From contig NZ_AXAJ01000008.1 of NCBI RefSeq assembly GCF_000472445.1, positions 188,551 through 252,550 of the forward strand: DNA of 64,000 nt. The letters run 5' to 3'. How positions within the stretch are numbered: position 1 is the first letter of the stretch; every line of letters starts with the position of its first letter. The notes below the pieces were generated by a model. The model was not told the origin of the DNA. It saw nothing but the letters and a program-made list of their open reading frames with translations, and ran no database searches. The stretch is from Burkholderia sp. WSM2230 (GTDB lineage: Bacteria > Pseudomonadota > Gammaproteobacteria > Burkholderiales > Burkholderiaceae). A program made the translations under genes and the position numbers. This document shows positions 37,154-46,045 of this stretch, piece by piece.

Positions 37154-37705
37154 ATGCAACATTTCGCGTCCGACAACTATGCCGGCATCTGCCCTGAAGC
37201 GCTGGAGGCGCTGATCGCCGCCAACAACAGCGGCCACGAACCGGCCTACGGCGACGACTCCTGCACCAACCAGGTCTGCGACCGTCTGCGCGAACTTTCC
37301 AGACCGACTGCGAAGTGTTCTTCGACCGCGCGCTCGCCGACGACTTCGTATATCGCCTCGAGCAGGCGGGCCAGCTTGCATCGAAAATGCGCTATCTCCG
37401 CACCCTGGCTCGGCCTGCTCGATAACGACGTGTGGCTGCGCAACGCACGTCATGCGAACGCAATGGCCGGGCTGCTGCAAACGCGCTTGCAGGAAATTCC
37501 CGGCGTGAGCATCATGTTTCCGCGCGAGTCGAACGCGGTGTTCGCGCAGTTGCCCGCGCAAGCCGCCAGAGTGATGCGCGCGCGCGGCTGGAAGTTTTAC
37601 GAGTTCATCGGCGCGGGCGGTTGCCGGCTGATGTGCGCGTGGGACACGCAGCCGGAGACCGTGGAGCGCTTCGCAGCGGAAGTACGCGAGCTATGCGCAG
37701 CGTAA
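37154..37705 (+). pseudogene. Decayed low-specificity L-threonine aldolase gene
   Basis: The first 46 codons match the start of a PLP-dependent threonine aldolase (FASDNYAGICPEALEALIA, GDDSCTNQVCDRLREL), and the last 95 or so match its C-terminus (APWLGLLDN, LRNARHANAMAGLL, CRLMCAWDT). In between the frame shifts. A base is missing near 37299, so that ELFQTDCEVFF continues in another frame. That frame jumps straight to DRALADDFVYR, a segment that normally lies about 170 residues later. Two bases are missing near 37396, which restores the original frame. The PLP lysine region is lost, so the product cannot be active. Comparison is with the family from memory. Confidence 0.85.
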
Positions 37706-37752
37706 GATTGCAGGCGCTGGGTGCACAACGCGCATAAAACCACAACCCCACC

Positions 37753-38283
37753 ATGACCGACTACCGATTTTGCCCCCGCTGCTCGACGCCTCTCATCGAG
37801 CGGGCCGACGCCGTGCACGAAGGCGGCCGCATCCGCCAGACCTGTCCCGATGCGGATTGCGGCTACGTCCATTGGAACAACCCGCTGCCGGTGGTCGCGG
37901 CGATCGTCGAATACGAAGGCAAAATCCTGCTCGCGCGCAACGCGGCGTGGGCCGAGGGCGTATTCGCGCTGATTACTGGCTTCCTCGAAAACGGCGAGAC
38001 ACCGGAAGAGGGCATTGCGCGCGAGGTGTGGGAAGAGACGTCGTTGCGCGCGGAGTCGGTGGAACTGATCGGCGTGTACGAGTTCATCCGCAAGAACGAA
38101 CTGATCATCGCGTATCACGTGAAGGCGCACGGCACCATTTCGTTGTCGCCCGAGTTGCTCGAATACCGGCTGGTCGAGCCGGCCAAACTGCGGCCGTGGC
38201 GCGCGGGCACCGGTCAGGCGCTCGGCGAATGGATGCGGCGGCGCGGTTTGCCGTTCGAATTCGTCGACAAGCCTGGGCAGTAA
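37753..38283 (+). CDS. Nudix hydrolase with N-terminal zinc ribbon
   Basis: This 176-aa cytoplasmic protein starts with a four-cysteine zinc ribbon (Cys7, Cys10, Cys31, Cys36; FCPRC and TCPDADCGYVHW), as in NADH pyrophosphatase NudC-like enzymes. A Nudix domain follows; its box starts GFLENGETPEEG and ends REVWEETSL. The combination suggests hydrolysis of a dinucleotide such as NADH or of an ADP-linked substrate, but that is inference. It precedes the thioesterase and liv genes on the same strand, with a gap of 128 bases. Confidence 0.9.
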   Translation: MTDYRFCPRCSTPLIERADAVHEGGRIRQTCPDADCGYVHWNNPLPVVAAIVEYEGKILLARNAAWAEGVFALITGFLENGETPEEGIAREVWEETSLRAESVELIGVYEFIRKNELIIAYHVKAHGTISLSPELLEYRLVEPAKLRPWRAGTGQALGEWMRRRGLPFEFVDKPGQ

Positions 38284-38411
38284 AGGAGCGCGAGCCGCGT
38301 TCGTCGAATGCAGTGCTCATGCAGCGGCATCGACCACCGACACAGCGGCGCGCCGCGATTCGCCGGATAACCATAAGCGCCTGACAGCCACACACGTTCG
38401 AGCTCACGCCC

Positions 38412-38867
38412 ATGTCCAAACCCGCACCCTCCGCACGAAGCTCGTATCCACACTTTCTCACCATCACCACGCGCTGGATGGACAACGACGTCTACGGCCA
38501 CGTGAACAACGTCGTCTATTACAGCTACTTCGATACGGTCGTGAACGAGTATCTGATCCGCGCCGGCGTGCTCGACTTCGAACGCGGCGCGACTATCGGA
38601 CTTGTGGTCGAAACGCATTGCAACTACTTCGCGCCGCTGGTGTTCCCGCAGCGCGTCGACGCGGGCCTGCGCGTGACGCGGCTCGGCACCTCGAGCGTGC
38701 GCTATGAAGTGGGCCTCTTTCGCGAAGGCGACGACGAAGCCGCCGCGCAAGGACACTTCGTGCACGTGTATGTGGACCGCGTCACGCGCCGTCCGGTGAA
38801 TCTGCCGGATGCACTGCGTGCGGCGCTGGAGCCGCTTTGCGTCGCCAGCAACGCGGCGGCGGACTAG
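38412..38867 (+). CDS. Acyl-CoA thioesterase, 4HBT (YbgC-like) family
   Basis: This 151-aa hot-dog-fold protein has the active-site motif [20 protein letters not shown], with the catalytic Asp in NDVYGHVNN (residue 26). A later segment [17 protein letters not shown] is also typical. Members hydrolyse acyl-CoA thioesters. The stop codon lies only 4 bases before the GTG start of livH, so the thioesterase is probably the first gene of the livHMGF transcript. Confidence 0.88.
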   Translation: MSKPAPSARSSYPHFLTITTRWMDNDVYGHVNNVVYYSYFDTVVNEYLIRAGVLDFERGATIGLVVETHCNYFAPLVFPQRVDAGLRVTRLGTSSVRYEVGLFREGDDEAAAQGHFVHVYVDRVTRRPVNLPDALRAALEPLCVASNAAAD

Positions 38868-38871
38868 GCAC

Positions 38872-39810
38872 GTGCAGTCGTTCGTCATCAATCTGCTGAA
38901 CGGAATCAGCTTCGGCCTCCTGCTTTTCATGCTGTCGGCCGGCTTGACGCTGATTTTCAGCATGCTCGGCGTGCTCAACTTCGCGCACGCGAGCTTCTAC
39001 ATGCTGGGCGCTTACGTCGGCTACTCGGTCGCGGCGCGAGCCGGCTTCTGGGCCGCGCTCGTGATCGCGCCGCTTGCCGTCGGGCTGATTGGTGCCGCGC
39101 TCGAACGCTGGCTATTGCGCCGCGTGCGAAGCCACGGACATCTGGCCGAGTTGCTGCTGACCTTCGGCGCCGCCTATGTGCTCGGCGAACTCGTCAAGCT
39201 CGGCTGGGGCTTGAGTCCGCTCGGCGCAAGCGTGCCCGCGGCGCTCGACGGTCCGCTTTTCACGCTGTATGGCGCGACCTTTGCGCGTTATCGCGCATTC
39301 ATGATGGCGGTTTCGCTCGGCATGCTGGCGCTCCTGTACGCGGTGCTGCGGGTGTCGAAAGCGGGGCTCATCGTTCGCGCGGCACTCACGCACGCGAGCG
39401 CCGTCGAAGCGCTCGGTCACAACGTGCCGCGTGTCTTCACCGGCGTGTTTGCGGCGGGCACGGCGCTGGCCGCGCTGGCCGGCGTGATCGGCGCGCCGCT
39501 CTCTGTGATCGAACCGGCGATGGCCGAATCGCTCGGCTCGATCGTGTTCGTGGTCGTCGTGATAGGCGGGCTCGGGTCGCTGGGCGGCGCGCTCACAGCG
39601 TCGCTGCTGATCGGCTGTGTGCAGACGCTCGCGGTTGCAAGCGACGTATCGCTCGGCGACGTGCTCGCCATCTTCGACGCTTCCCTGCCGCGCGAATGGG
39701 ACACGCTCACGCTCGCACAGCTCGCGCCGCTGATTCCGTATCTGCTGCTCGTCGCGATGCTGGCGCTGCGCCCGCGCGGACTATCCGGACGGCGTGACGA
39801 CCATGCGTGA
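38872..39810 (+). CDS. livH: Branched-chain amino acid-type ABC permease LivH
   Basis: This integral membrane protein (312 aa) is one of the two permease subunits of a LivHMGF-type importer for hydrophobic amino acids or related compounds. It has about eight hydrophobic segments and the family start SFVINLLNGISFGLLLFMLS with LNFAHASFYMLGAY. The GTG at 38872 lies 4 bases after the thioesterase stop. The end overlaps livM by 8 bases. Substrate cannot be told, since no binding protein is encoded nearby. Confidence 0.92.
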   Translation: MQSFVINLLNGISFGLLLFMLSAGLTLIFSMLGVLNFAHASFYMLGAYVGYSVAARAGFWAALVIAPLAVGLIGAALERWLLRRVRSHGHLAELLLTFGAAYVLGELVKLGWGLSPLGASVPAALDGPLFTLYGATFARYRAFMMAVSLGMLALLYAVLRVSKAGLIVRAALTHASAVEALGHNVPRVFTGVFAAGTALAALAGVIGAPLSVIEPAMAESLGSIVFVVVVIGGLGSLGGALTASLLIGCVQTLAVASDVSLGDVLAIFDASLPREWDTLTLAQLAPLIPYLLLVAMLALRPRGLSGRRDDHA

Positions 39811-41155
39811 ACTCTTCAAGCCCACCGCACGAGTCGCCGCGACGTCAAGGCCGGAGGCCGATGCGCGAGCCGCTCAAGCCCTGCAGGCCGGGCGCGTCAG
39901 GTCCGTCACGTGGCGCCGTCTGTTACCGTGGCTCGCGCTGGTTCTGCTGCTTGCGCTGCCGCCCTTCATCTGGCGGCAAAGCTGGCTGCTCGCCTACCTC
40001 GCGCAGACCGCGACGATGATCGTCTTCGCGCTCTCGTACAACCTGCTGCTCGGCGAAACAGGACTGTTGTCGTTCGGACATGCGGCTTACTCCGGCCTCG
40101 GCGCACTGATCGCCGCGCACGTGTTCAACCGTGCCGGCGTACCGCTCGCGCTGCTGCCGCTCATCGGCGGAGCAGGGGCCGCGCTATGCGGCGCGCTGCT
40201 CGGTTTCATTTCGACGCGCGGCGCCGGCACGGCGTTCGCGATGATCACGCTCGGCATCGGCGAACTCGTCGCCGCCGCCGCGTGGACCTTGCCCGGCTGG
40301 TTCGGCGGCGAGGCAGGCGTCGCAATCGACCGCGCGAGCGGACCGACGTTCGGCGCGTGGACATTCGGCCCGGCCCGCGAGGCGTATGCGCTGATCGCGC
40401 TGTGGTGTCTGCTCGCCGCCGCGGCGATGTTCGCGCTGACGCGCACGCCGTTCATGCGCCTCGCCAACGCCGTGCGCGACAACCCGGCGCGCGCCGCGGC
40501 CATCGGCTGCTATCCGCGCCGGATCCGCCATGGCGTCGTGGTGATGTCGGCGTTTTTTGCGGGCGTCGCGGGCACGCTTGGGCTAATCAATGTCGAGCTG
40601 GTGTCGACGGAAAGCGTGAGCATGGTGCGCTCCGGCACTGTGCTGATCGCGACGGTGACCGGCGGCACGGGCGCCTTTTTTGGGCCGGTCGCGGGCGCGG
40701 TCATGCTGACGTTTTTCAGCGTGGCGGTGGCCAGCGTCACCCGCGCCTGGCTCTTTTATCTCGGGCTGTTCTTTGTCGTGATCGTGGTGGCTGCACCGGA
40801 TGGGCTCGCCGGTTTCATGGAGCGGCATGTGGCGCGGCTCGTACGGTATGGCTGGCGGCAGTGTCGTGCGCTCTATCTGGCCGGCACGGCGGCGCTTCTT
40901 CTGTGGAGCGCCGCCGTCGTGCTCGCGGTGCAGTGGGCGTACGCCGCGCAATTCGGCGCGGACGAAGGCGCTGCGCTGCGCGCGACCGCCGGGCCTTCGC
41001 TGCTATCGTTCGTCGCGTCGTCGACTTTGCGGCTTGGCCTCGCGATTGTGGTCCTGGCTGCTTGCGGCACGCTGGCGGCATTAGCCGCGCGCCGGGCACA
41101 AGGCCGTCTTGCCGCGCAGGTGCGCGTGCTGCAAAACACCGGAGACGCGCGATGA
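39803..41155 (+). CDS. livM: Branched-chain amino acid-type ABC permease LivM
   Basis: This is the second permease subunit (450 aa). The core matches LivM: YNLLLGETGLLSFGHAAYSGLGA and the cytoplasmic loop FMRLANAVRDNPARAAAIGC. At 450 residues it is longer than many LivM proteins, because of an N-terminal charged tail of about 40 residues and a C-terminal extension with extra hydrophobic segments (about residues 350-445). The ATG at 39803 lies within the livH end; a GTG at 39794 is possible. Its stop overlaps the livG ATG (ATGA). Confidence 0.9.
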   Translation: MRELFKPTARVAATSRPEADARAAQALQAGRVRSVTWRRLLPWLALVLLLALPPFIWRQSWLLAYLAQTATMIVFALSYNLLLGETGLLSFGHAAYSGLGALIAAHVFNRAGVPLALLPLIGGAGAALCGALLGFISTRGAGTAFAMITLGIGELVAAAAWTLPGWFGGEAGVAIDRASGPTFGAWTFGPAREAYALIALWCLLAAAAMFALTRTPFMRLANAVRDNPARAAAIGCYPRRIRHGVVVMSAFFAGVAGTLGLINVELVSTESVSMVRSGTVLIATVTGGTGAFFGPVAGAVMLTFFSVAVASVTRAWLFYLGLFFVVIVVAAPDGLAGFMERHVARLVRYGWRQCRALYLAGTAALLLWSAAVVLAVQWAYAAQFGADEGAALRATAGPSLLSFVASSTLRLGLAIVVLAACGTLAALAARRAQGRLAAQVRVLQNTGDAR

Positions 41156-41916
41156 TCCCGGCGCTCGCGCTGTATGGCGTCGAAAAACGTTTTGGCGCCA
41201 CGCAGATCCTGCGCGGCGTGAATCTCGCCATCGAACCGGGCGAACGCCATGCGCTGATCGGGCCGAACGGCGCGGGCAAATCCACGCTGTTCAATCTGAT
41301 CGCCGGCGGCGCGCGGTCCAACGCGGGGCGCATCCATCTGTTCGGCGCGGATATCACGCGGCTTGCGCCGGCGGCCATCACGCGCCGCGGCCTCGCGCGC
41401 AGTTTCCAGAGCACCAGCGTTTTCGCGCGCCTGAGCGTCTTTGACAACCTGCGCTGCGCCGCACTGCTTGCCGAGCGCGACCGCACGCGCTGGTGGCAGC
41501 GTTTTGCGGGTTCATCCACGGTCGATGCACGCGCGTGGCAGGTGCTCGAGGCGGTCGGCCTCGGCGAGCGCGCGCAAGTGCCGGCCGGCACGCTCAGCTA
41601 TGCGGAGCAGCGCGCGCTCGACCTCGGCATTGCGCTCGCGGGCGGCGCGCATACGTTGCTGCTCGACGAGCCCACCGCCGGCATGAATCGCGCCGAGGCG
41701 GCACGCGCGATCGAACTGATCCGCGAGACCACCGGGGGTCGCACGCTGCTGATGGTCGAGCACGACATGAACGCGGTGTTCGCCATCGCCGATCGCATTT
41801 CAGTGCTTGTGCAAGGGCGCATTATCGCGACCGGCACGCCCACGGCGATTCGCGCCGACGCCGCGGTACGCGCGGCCTATCTGGGCGACGGGTTCGATGA
41901 GCGAGGCGGCGTATGA
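41152..41916 (+). CDS. livG: Branched-chain amino acid-type ABC ATPase LivG
   Basis: This cytoplasmic ATPase (254 aa) has Walker A GPNGAGKST, the LivG-type signature TLSYAEQRALDLGIAL and Walker B TLLLDEPTAGMN, followed by VEHDMNAVF. It powers the LivHM channel together with LivF. It overlaps livM and livF by 4 bases each, so the operon is tightly coupled. Confidence 0.93.
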   Translation: MIPALALYGVEKRFGATQILRGVNLAIEPGERHALIGPNGAGKSTLFNLIAGGARSNAGRIHLFGADITRLAPAAITRRGLARSFQSTSVFARLSVFDNLRCAALLAERDRTRWWQRFAGSSTVDARAWQVLEAVGLGERAQVPAGTLSYAEQRALDLGIALAGGAHTLLLDEPTAGMNRAEAARAIELIRETTGGRTLLMVEHDMNAVFAIADRISVLVQGRIIATGTPTAIRADAAVRAAYLGDGFDERGGV

Positions 41917-42638
41917 CGCCTTTGCTCGACATTCGCGGACTCGACGCATGGTACGGCCTGAGCCAGGCATTGCACGGCGTGAGCCTGCGGATCGACGCCG
42001 GCGAAGTGCTCGCGCTCGTCGGCCGCAACGGCTCCGGACGCTCGACGCTCGCCCGCGCGATCATGGGCCTCGTGCAATGCGACGGCGAGCTGCGCTTCGC
42101 GGGCCGCTCGCTCGCCGGACTGCGTACGTACGAAATCGCGCGGCTCGGCATCGGCTACGTGTCCGAGCATCGCGATGTGTTTCCTACGTTGAGCGTCGGC
42201 GAAAACCTCGAGTTGGGCGTCGTGCCGCGTCGGCGCGAAAGCAGGCGCGCAGAGCCTGCTCGCTTTACCATCGACGATGCGTACACGCTTTTCCCCGTGC
42301 TGCGCGAGCGCAAGCGCACGCGTGCGGGCGCACTGTCGGGCGGCGAGCAGCAGATGCTCGCGCTCGCGCGTGCGTTGCTCGGCGACCCGGATCTGCTCGT
42401 GGTGGACGAACCGGGCGAGGGCCTCGCAAGCTCGGTCATGCAGCAGGTCGCGCAATGTCTGCGCGTGCTGCGCGAGCGCGGCATGGCGATGCTGCTGATC
42501 GAACAGCGCCTTGTGATCGCACGCGACATTGCGCGCCGCGTCGCGGTGATGGGGCATGGCGAGATCGTCTTCGACGGCGAGCTTGACGCGTTCCTGCAAC
42601 GCGCCGACGTCATGCGCGAATGGCTCGGCGTGGGTTGA
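41913..42638 (+). CDS. livF: Branched-chain amino acid-type ABC ATPase LivF
   Basis: This is the second ATPase of the importer (241 aa). The signature ALSGGEQQMLALARAL, Walker B LLVVDEPGEGLA and the switch segment IEQRLVIAR are intact. The Walker A motif reads GRNGSGRST: the invariant lysine is replaced by arginine (codon CGC). The Walker B is followed by GEG instead of the common SEGL. ATP hydrolysis at this site may be weaker, or the arginine may be tolerated in this subgroup. It ends the liv run; no livK follows. Confidence 0.92.
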   Translation: MTPLLDIRGLDAWYGLSQALHGVSLRIDAGEVLALVGRNGSGRSTLARAIMGLVQCDGELRFAGRSLAGLRTYEIARLGIGYVSEHRDVFPTLSVGENLELGVVPRRRESRRAEPARFTIDDAYTLFPVLRERKRTRAGALSGGEQQMLALARALLGDPDLLVVDEPGEGLASSVMQQVAQCLRVLRERGMAMLLIEQRLVIARDIARRVAVMGHGEIVFDGELDAFLQRADVMREWLGVG

Positions 42639-42921
42639 ATCGGCTCGCATGATCTTTCTTTCCAGGCGAGTCGGGCGCTCGCTCAAAAGCGACGGCGCAA
42701 TTCGCGTTTGAAATCCGATGGTCGACACCGCGCTCGCGACCAGCCTGCGCGGCTTTGCGCCGACCGCACACGGCGATTCAAACGCTTGATTGTTTGGTGA
42801 GCATCCTCCAGAAATGTTGTCGGCAGCACGCGGACAAATAAAGACAATCATTCGAAGGCGCGCGGCGCCGGCGCGGGCAAGCGCGTCCGCCGGATGCGTC
42901 GCGGCTTCAGGAGGAGACATC

Positions 42922-45219
42922 ATGAAAGACAAAGACGCTTTCCGCGACAAGCCCAGATGCAAGCCATGGGCGGCACGCGGGCATCGAGCATGCGTGGTGG
43001 CATCCACGAGTGGCTGGCGAGTGCCGCTGCGCGCAGCCGTCGCGTTGTTGAGCGCGGTGCTTTTCATGTCGGCGTGCGCCGGCGCGACTTCCACGATGAA
43101 CGCCGCGCCCTCCGCGGACCTGCCAGGTTCGAGCGCCTCGGGTGCGCAAGCCACTTCATCGCCGCGCCCAGCGATAGAAGCCGCAAAAGCGCAACAACTC
43201 GCTTTTGAGCAAAGCATCGCAGAGCGCGTGCCGGCCGCGAGCGGCATGAGCATGAAACGCAGCCGCGCGCTGACGCTGCGCGACTCAGGCATCGACGGTT
43301 CGCTGATGTTCGCGCGCGACGTCGATTTCCGCGTGACCGGCGACATCGGCTTCATGATTCACGATATGGCGGCGACGCTGGTGCCGGCGCGCGCCGGCGA
43401 GCCGATCGTCTTCGATGACCCGACGAGCGTAATGATCGACGTGCATCGCGGCGAAGTCACGCTCGACAGCGCGAAGCTCACCGCCATCTTCAACCGTTAT
43501 CTGTTTCGTTACCAGGGCTCGCCGCTGCGCAACATGCGCGTTGTGCCGCAGGATGGCGGCAGCTTGCGCATTACCGGCGAGATGCATCGCGACACGTGGG
43601 TGCCGATCGTGCTGTCGGGATCGCTCGCGATGCGCAGTGCCGACGAACTCGTGTTCCATGCCGATCACGTCGAGGTCGCGGGCGTGGCCGCCGACAAGTT
43701 GATGCAGGCCGCGCATGTGAAGATGGCCGACCTGCTCAGAGTTCATACGCCGATTGCGCGCCTCGACGGCGACGACGTCGTGATGCAGGTCGCGAAGCTG
43801 ACACCGCCGCCCGCGCTGCGCATGCGCATCGCGAACATCGCGACGAGCGCGGCGGGCGTGCGCTTCACGCTCGACGACGGCACGCTGCCGAAGATCGACT
43901 GGCCCGCGAACATGCCCGCGCGCGGCATGCTGCTGCAAGGCGGCGATGTGAAGTTCATGCGCTCCATGCCGATGAACATCGACATGGCGTTGACGCCCAT
44001 CGACGCCGGCACGCCGTTCGTGCTCGATCTGTACCACTATCGCGATCAGATGGCCGCCGGCTATTTCACGTTCGACGAAGCCGGTGCGCTGGACGTTCAC
44101 CTGCCTTCGTTCACCGCCGTTGCGAGCGTGGCGAACGAGCCGCCGCAGCAGATCGGCAGCGCGAACGCGCGCTTTAACGACAGCTTCATTCGCGCGCAGC
44201 AGGCGTCGCTCGCACAGGCGCGGCTCGTCTGGCAACACGTACCGCAGAGCTTGCAAAGCGCGTCGGCGGCGCGCGCGATGCCTGTCAGCCTGCGCGCGGC
44301 ATTGTCCGGCCGCGCGCAGGGGACTCGAACCCCTACACCCAACGACGAGCGTCATTCGCCCGGTACTACCGCGCTGATTCACGTCGAAAACGTGGACTTC
44401 TACGTAGCGGGGCGCATCGGCTTTCACGTGCGCTCACTCGACGCGCAGATGGTCCCGAAGACGCCGGGCCAACCGGTCGATCTCGACGATCCGGGGCAGT
44501 ACGACATACGTATCATCGGCGGGGAGGTGGTCGAGCCGTGGCCCGCGATGGCTGCGCTATTTAACGACTATCTGCTCGATTACGAGCCACGCTCGCTCAA
44601 CGACCTTCAATTGAAACCGATGGACGGCAAGCTCGAAGTCACGGGCGGCATCAAGCTGTGGAATCACTTTCCTGGCGTATGGCTGCCCACGACGATGAGC
44701 GGCACGATCGTCGCGAGAGACGAGCGGCACCTCGTGTATCAGCCGACTTCTGTGAAGGTGCTTGGCGTGCCGCAGGCCGCATTGCTGCGCGCGCTCGACA
44801 TTCCGCTTGCCTCGCTGACACCGTTCACGCGCAAGGGCGTCGCGCTGCAAGGCAACGAACTCGTATTCGATCAGTACACCGTATTTCCACCGCCGGTGTT
44901 GCAAGGGCGCCTCGCGAGCGCGACGGTGACCGACGACGGCCTCGTTCTCAAGTTCAAACGCGAGACCGGCGTTGCTCTCGCGCGGCCGCCGGACAACGGT
45001 GGAAAGAGCGCTGCAAAGAGCTATGTATGGATCGAGTCCGGCGACGTGAAGATGTTCAACTCGCTCGTCACCAACGCGCGAACCTTCATCAAGGACAGTT
45101 CGAACTCGGGCGCGATGAAGTTCGATCTGTACGGCTATCGCCGGGACGTTTCCAAAGGCACGGTGCGGATGGGCACCGACGGTGCGCTCGACGTGGATCT
45201 CGCCGCGCGCGGCAAATGA
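42922..45219 (+). CDS. Large internally duplicated lipoprotein of unknown function (765 aa)
   Basis: A strong AGGAGGAG site lies just before the ATG. A hydrophobic stretch ending FMSACAG suggests a lipoprotein with lipidated Cys after an unusually long basic N-region (about 50 residues). The mature protein has two related halves of about 260 residues (roughly 134-393 and 491-762). Matching pairs occur in the same order: VDFRVTGDIGF / VDFYVAGRIGF, FNRYLFRYQGSPL / FNDYLLDYEPRSL, SGDVKMFNSL / GGDVKFMRSM, and GALDVHLP / GALDVDLA. I know no characterised homologue. Alternating strands resemble lipid-binding LmeA/DUF2993-like or AsmA-like folds, but this is a guess. It is flanked by liv and iol genes, with no evident link. 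Confidence 0.8.
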   Translation: MKDKDAFRDKPRCKPWAARGHRACVVASTSGWRVPLRAAVALLSAVLFMSACAGATSTMNAAPSADLPGSSASGAQATSSPRPAIEAAKAQQLAFEQSIAERVPAASGMSMKRSRALTLRDSGIDGSLMFARDVDFRVTGDIGFMIHDMAATLVPARAGEPIVFDDPTSVMIDVHRGEVTLDSAKLTAIFNRYLFRYQGSPLRNMRVVPQDGGSLRITGEMHRDTWVPIVLSGSLAMRSADELVFHADHVEVAGVAADKLMQAAHVKMADLLRVHTPIARLDGDDVVMQVAKLTPPPALRMRIANIATSAAGVRFTLDDGTLPKIDWPANMPARGMLLQGGDVKFMRSMPMNIDMALTPIDAGTPFVLDLYHYRDQMAAGYFTFDEAGALDVHLPSFTAVASVANEPPQQIGSANARFNDSFIRAQQASLAQARLVWQHVPQSLQSASAARAMPVSLRAALSGRAQGTRTPTPNDERHSPGTTALIHVENVDFYVAGRIGFHVRSLDAQMVPKTPGQPVDLDDPGQYDIRIIGGEVVEPWPAMAALFNDYLLDYEPRSLNDLQLKPMDGKLEVTGGIKLWNHFPGVWLPTTMSGTIVARDERHLVYQPTSVKVLGVPQAALLRALDIPLASLTPFTRKGVALQGNELVFDQYTVFPPPVLQGRLASATVTDDGLVLKFKRETGVALARPPDNGGKSAAKSYVWIESGDVKMFNSLVTNARTFIKDSSNSGAMKFDLYGYRRDVSKGTVRMGTDGALDVDLAARGK

Positions 45220-45244
45220 CTCAGCGCGCGGCAAGCGGCACAAC

Positions 45245-46045
45245 TCACTCTTCTTTATTGATGATCCACTCGTGCGCCGGATCGTTGCGGAAGTGCCACA
45301 CGCGCTGCGCGCCCGCCATCACGTTCAGATAGTACGAGTCGTAACCATAAGGCACGACCACCGGATGATAGCCGCGCGGCACCATCACGACGTCGTGATC
45401 TTCAACGGCCATGGATTCGTCGATGTCGCGCATATCGGTGTACACGCGTTGAAACGCAAAACCTTGCGGCGGATTCAACCGATGGTAGTACGTCTCTTCG
45501 AGCGAACTCTCGTGGGGCACGTTGTCGGTATCGTGCTTGTGCGGCGGATAGCTCGAAGCGTGTCCGCCAGGCGTTCGCACTTCGACGACCAGCAGCGACT
45601 CGGCAGGTTCGGTTTGCGGAAGAATGTCGCAAACGTATCGCGTATTGAGGCCCTTGCCGCGTGTGGAGCGCTTCATGGAAGACGGCTCGATCAGGCGCGC
45701 GAAAAACTCTCCCTTCGCGGGCGCGCTCGCCACGCCGATCTCGGCGTCGCGGCACGCACGCACGGCGGTGCGCATGCCGGGCGGCAAATACACTGCGTAG
45801 GGCGCGGCATCTTCGAACACGCTGTCGCGCGAGCCCAGCGAAGACCACTTCGCGTGCTGCGTTTCAATGTCCACCGCGCCCGCAAGCACCACGATGCACA
45901 CCTCGCGCGACGGCTCGAATACGTGCACGACCTCACTCGCACCCATACGATAAGCGGCAAAGCCGACATATCGCCAGCACGCCGACTGCGGTGTTACGCG
46001 CGCGATTGTCTGGCCTTCGCGCTCGGCCTTCACCAATAGACTCAT
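45245..46045 (-). CDS. iolB: 5-deoxy-glucuronate isomerase IolB
   Basis: IolB (266 aa) converts 5-deoxy-glucuronate to 5-dehydro-2-deoxygluconate in the inositol pathway. The bicupin features are visible, with metal-binding HKHD in SSYPPHKHDTDN, then EETYYHRLNPPQGFAFQRVY and PRGYHPVVVPYGYDSYYLNVMAG. The ATG has a perfect AGGAGG site inside the end of iolE, and the start overlaps the iolE stop (ATGA). It is the last gene of the minus-strand inositol operon. Confidence 0.94.
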   Translation of the reverse strand: MSLLVKAEREGQTIARVTPQSACWRYVGFAAYRMGASEVVHVFEPSREVCIVVLAGAVDIETQHAKWSSLGSRDSVFEDAAPYAVYLPPGMRTAVRACRDAEIGVASAPAKGEFFARLIEPSSMKRSTRGKGLNTRYVCDILPQTEPAESLLVVEVRTPGGHASSYPPHKHDTDNVPHESSLEETYYHRLNPPQGFAFQRVYTDMRDIDESMAVEDHDVVMVPRGYHPVVVPYGYDSYYLNVMAGAQRVWHFRNDPAHEWIINKEE

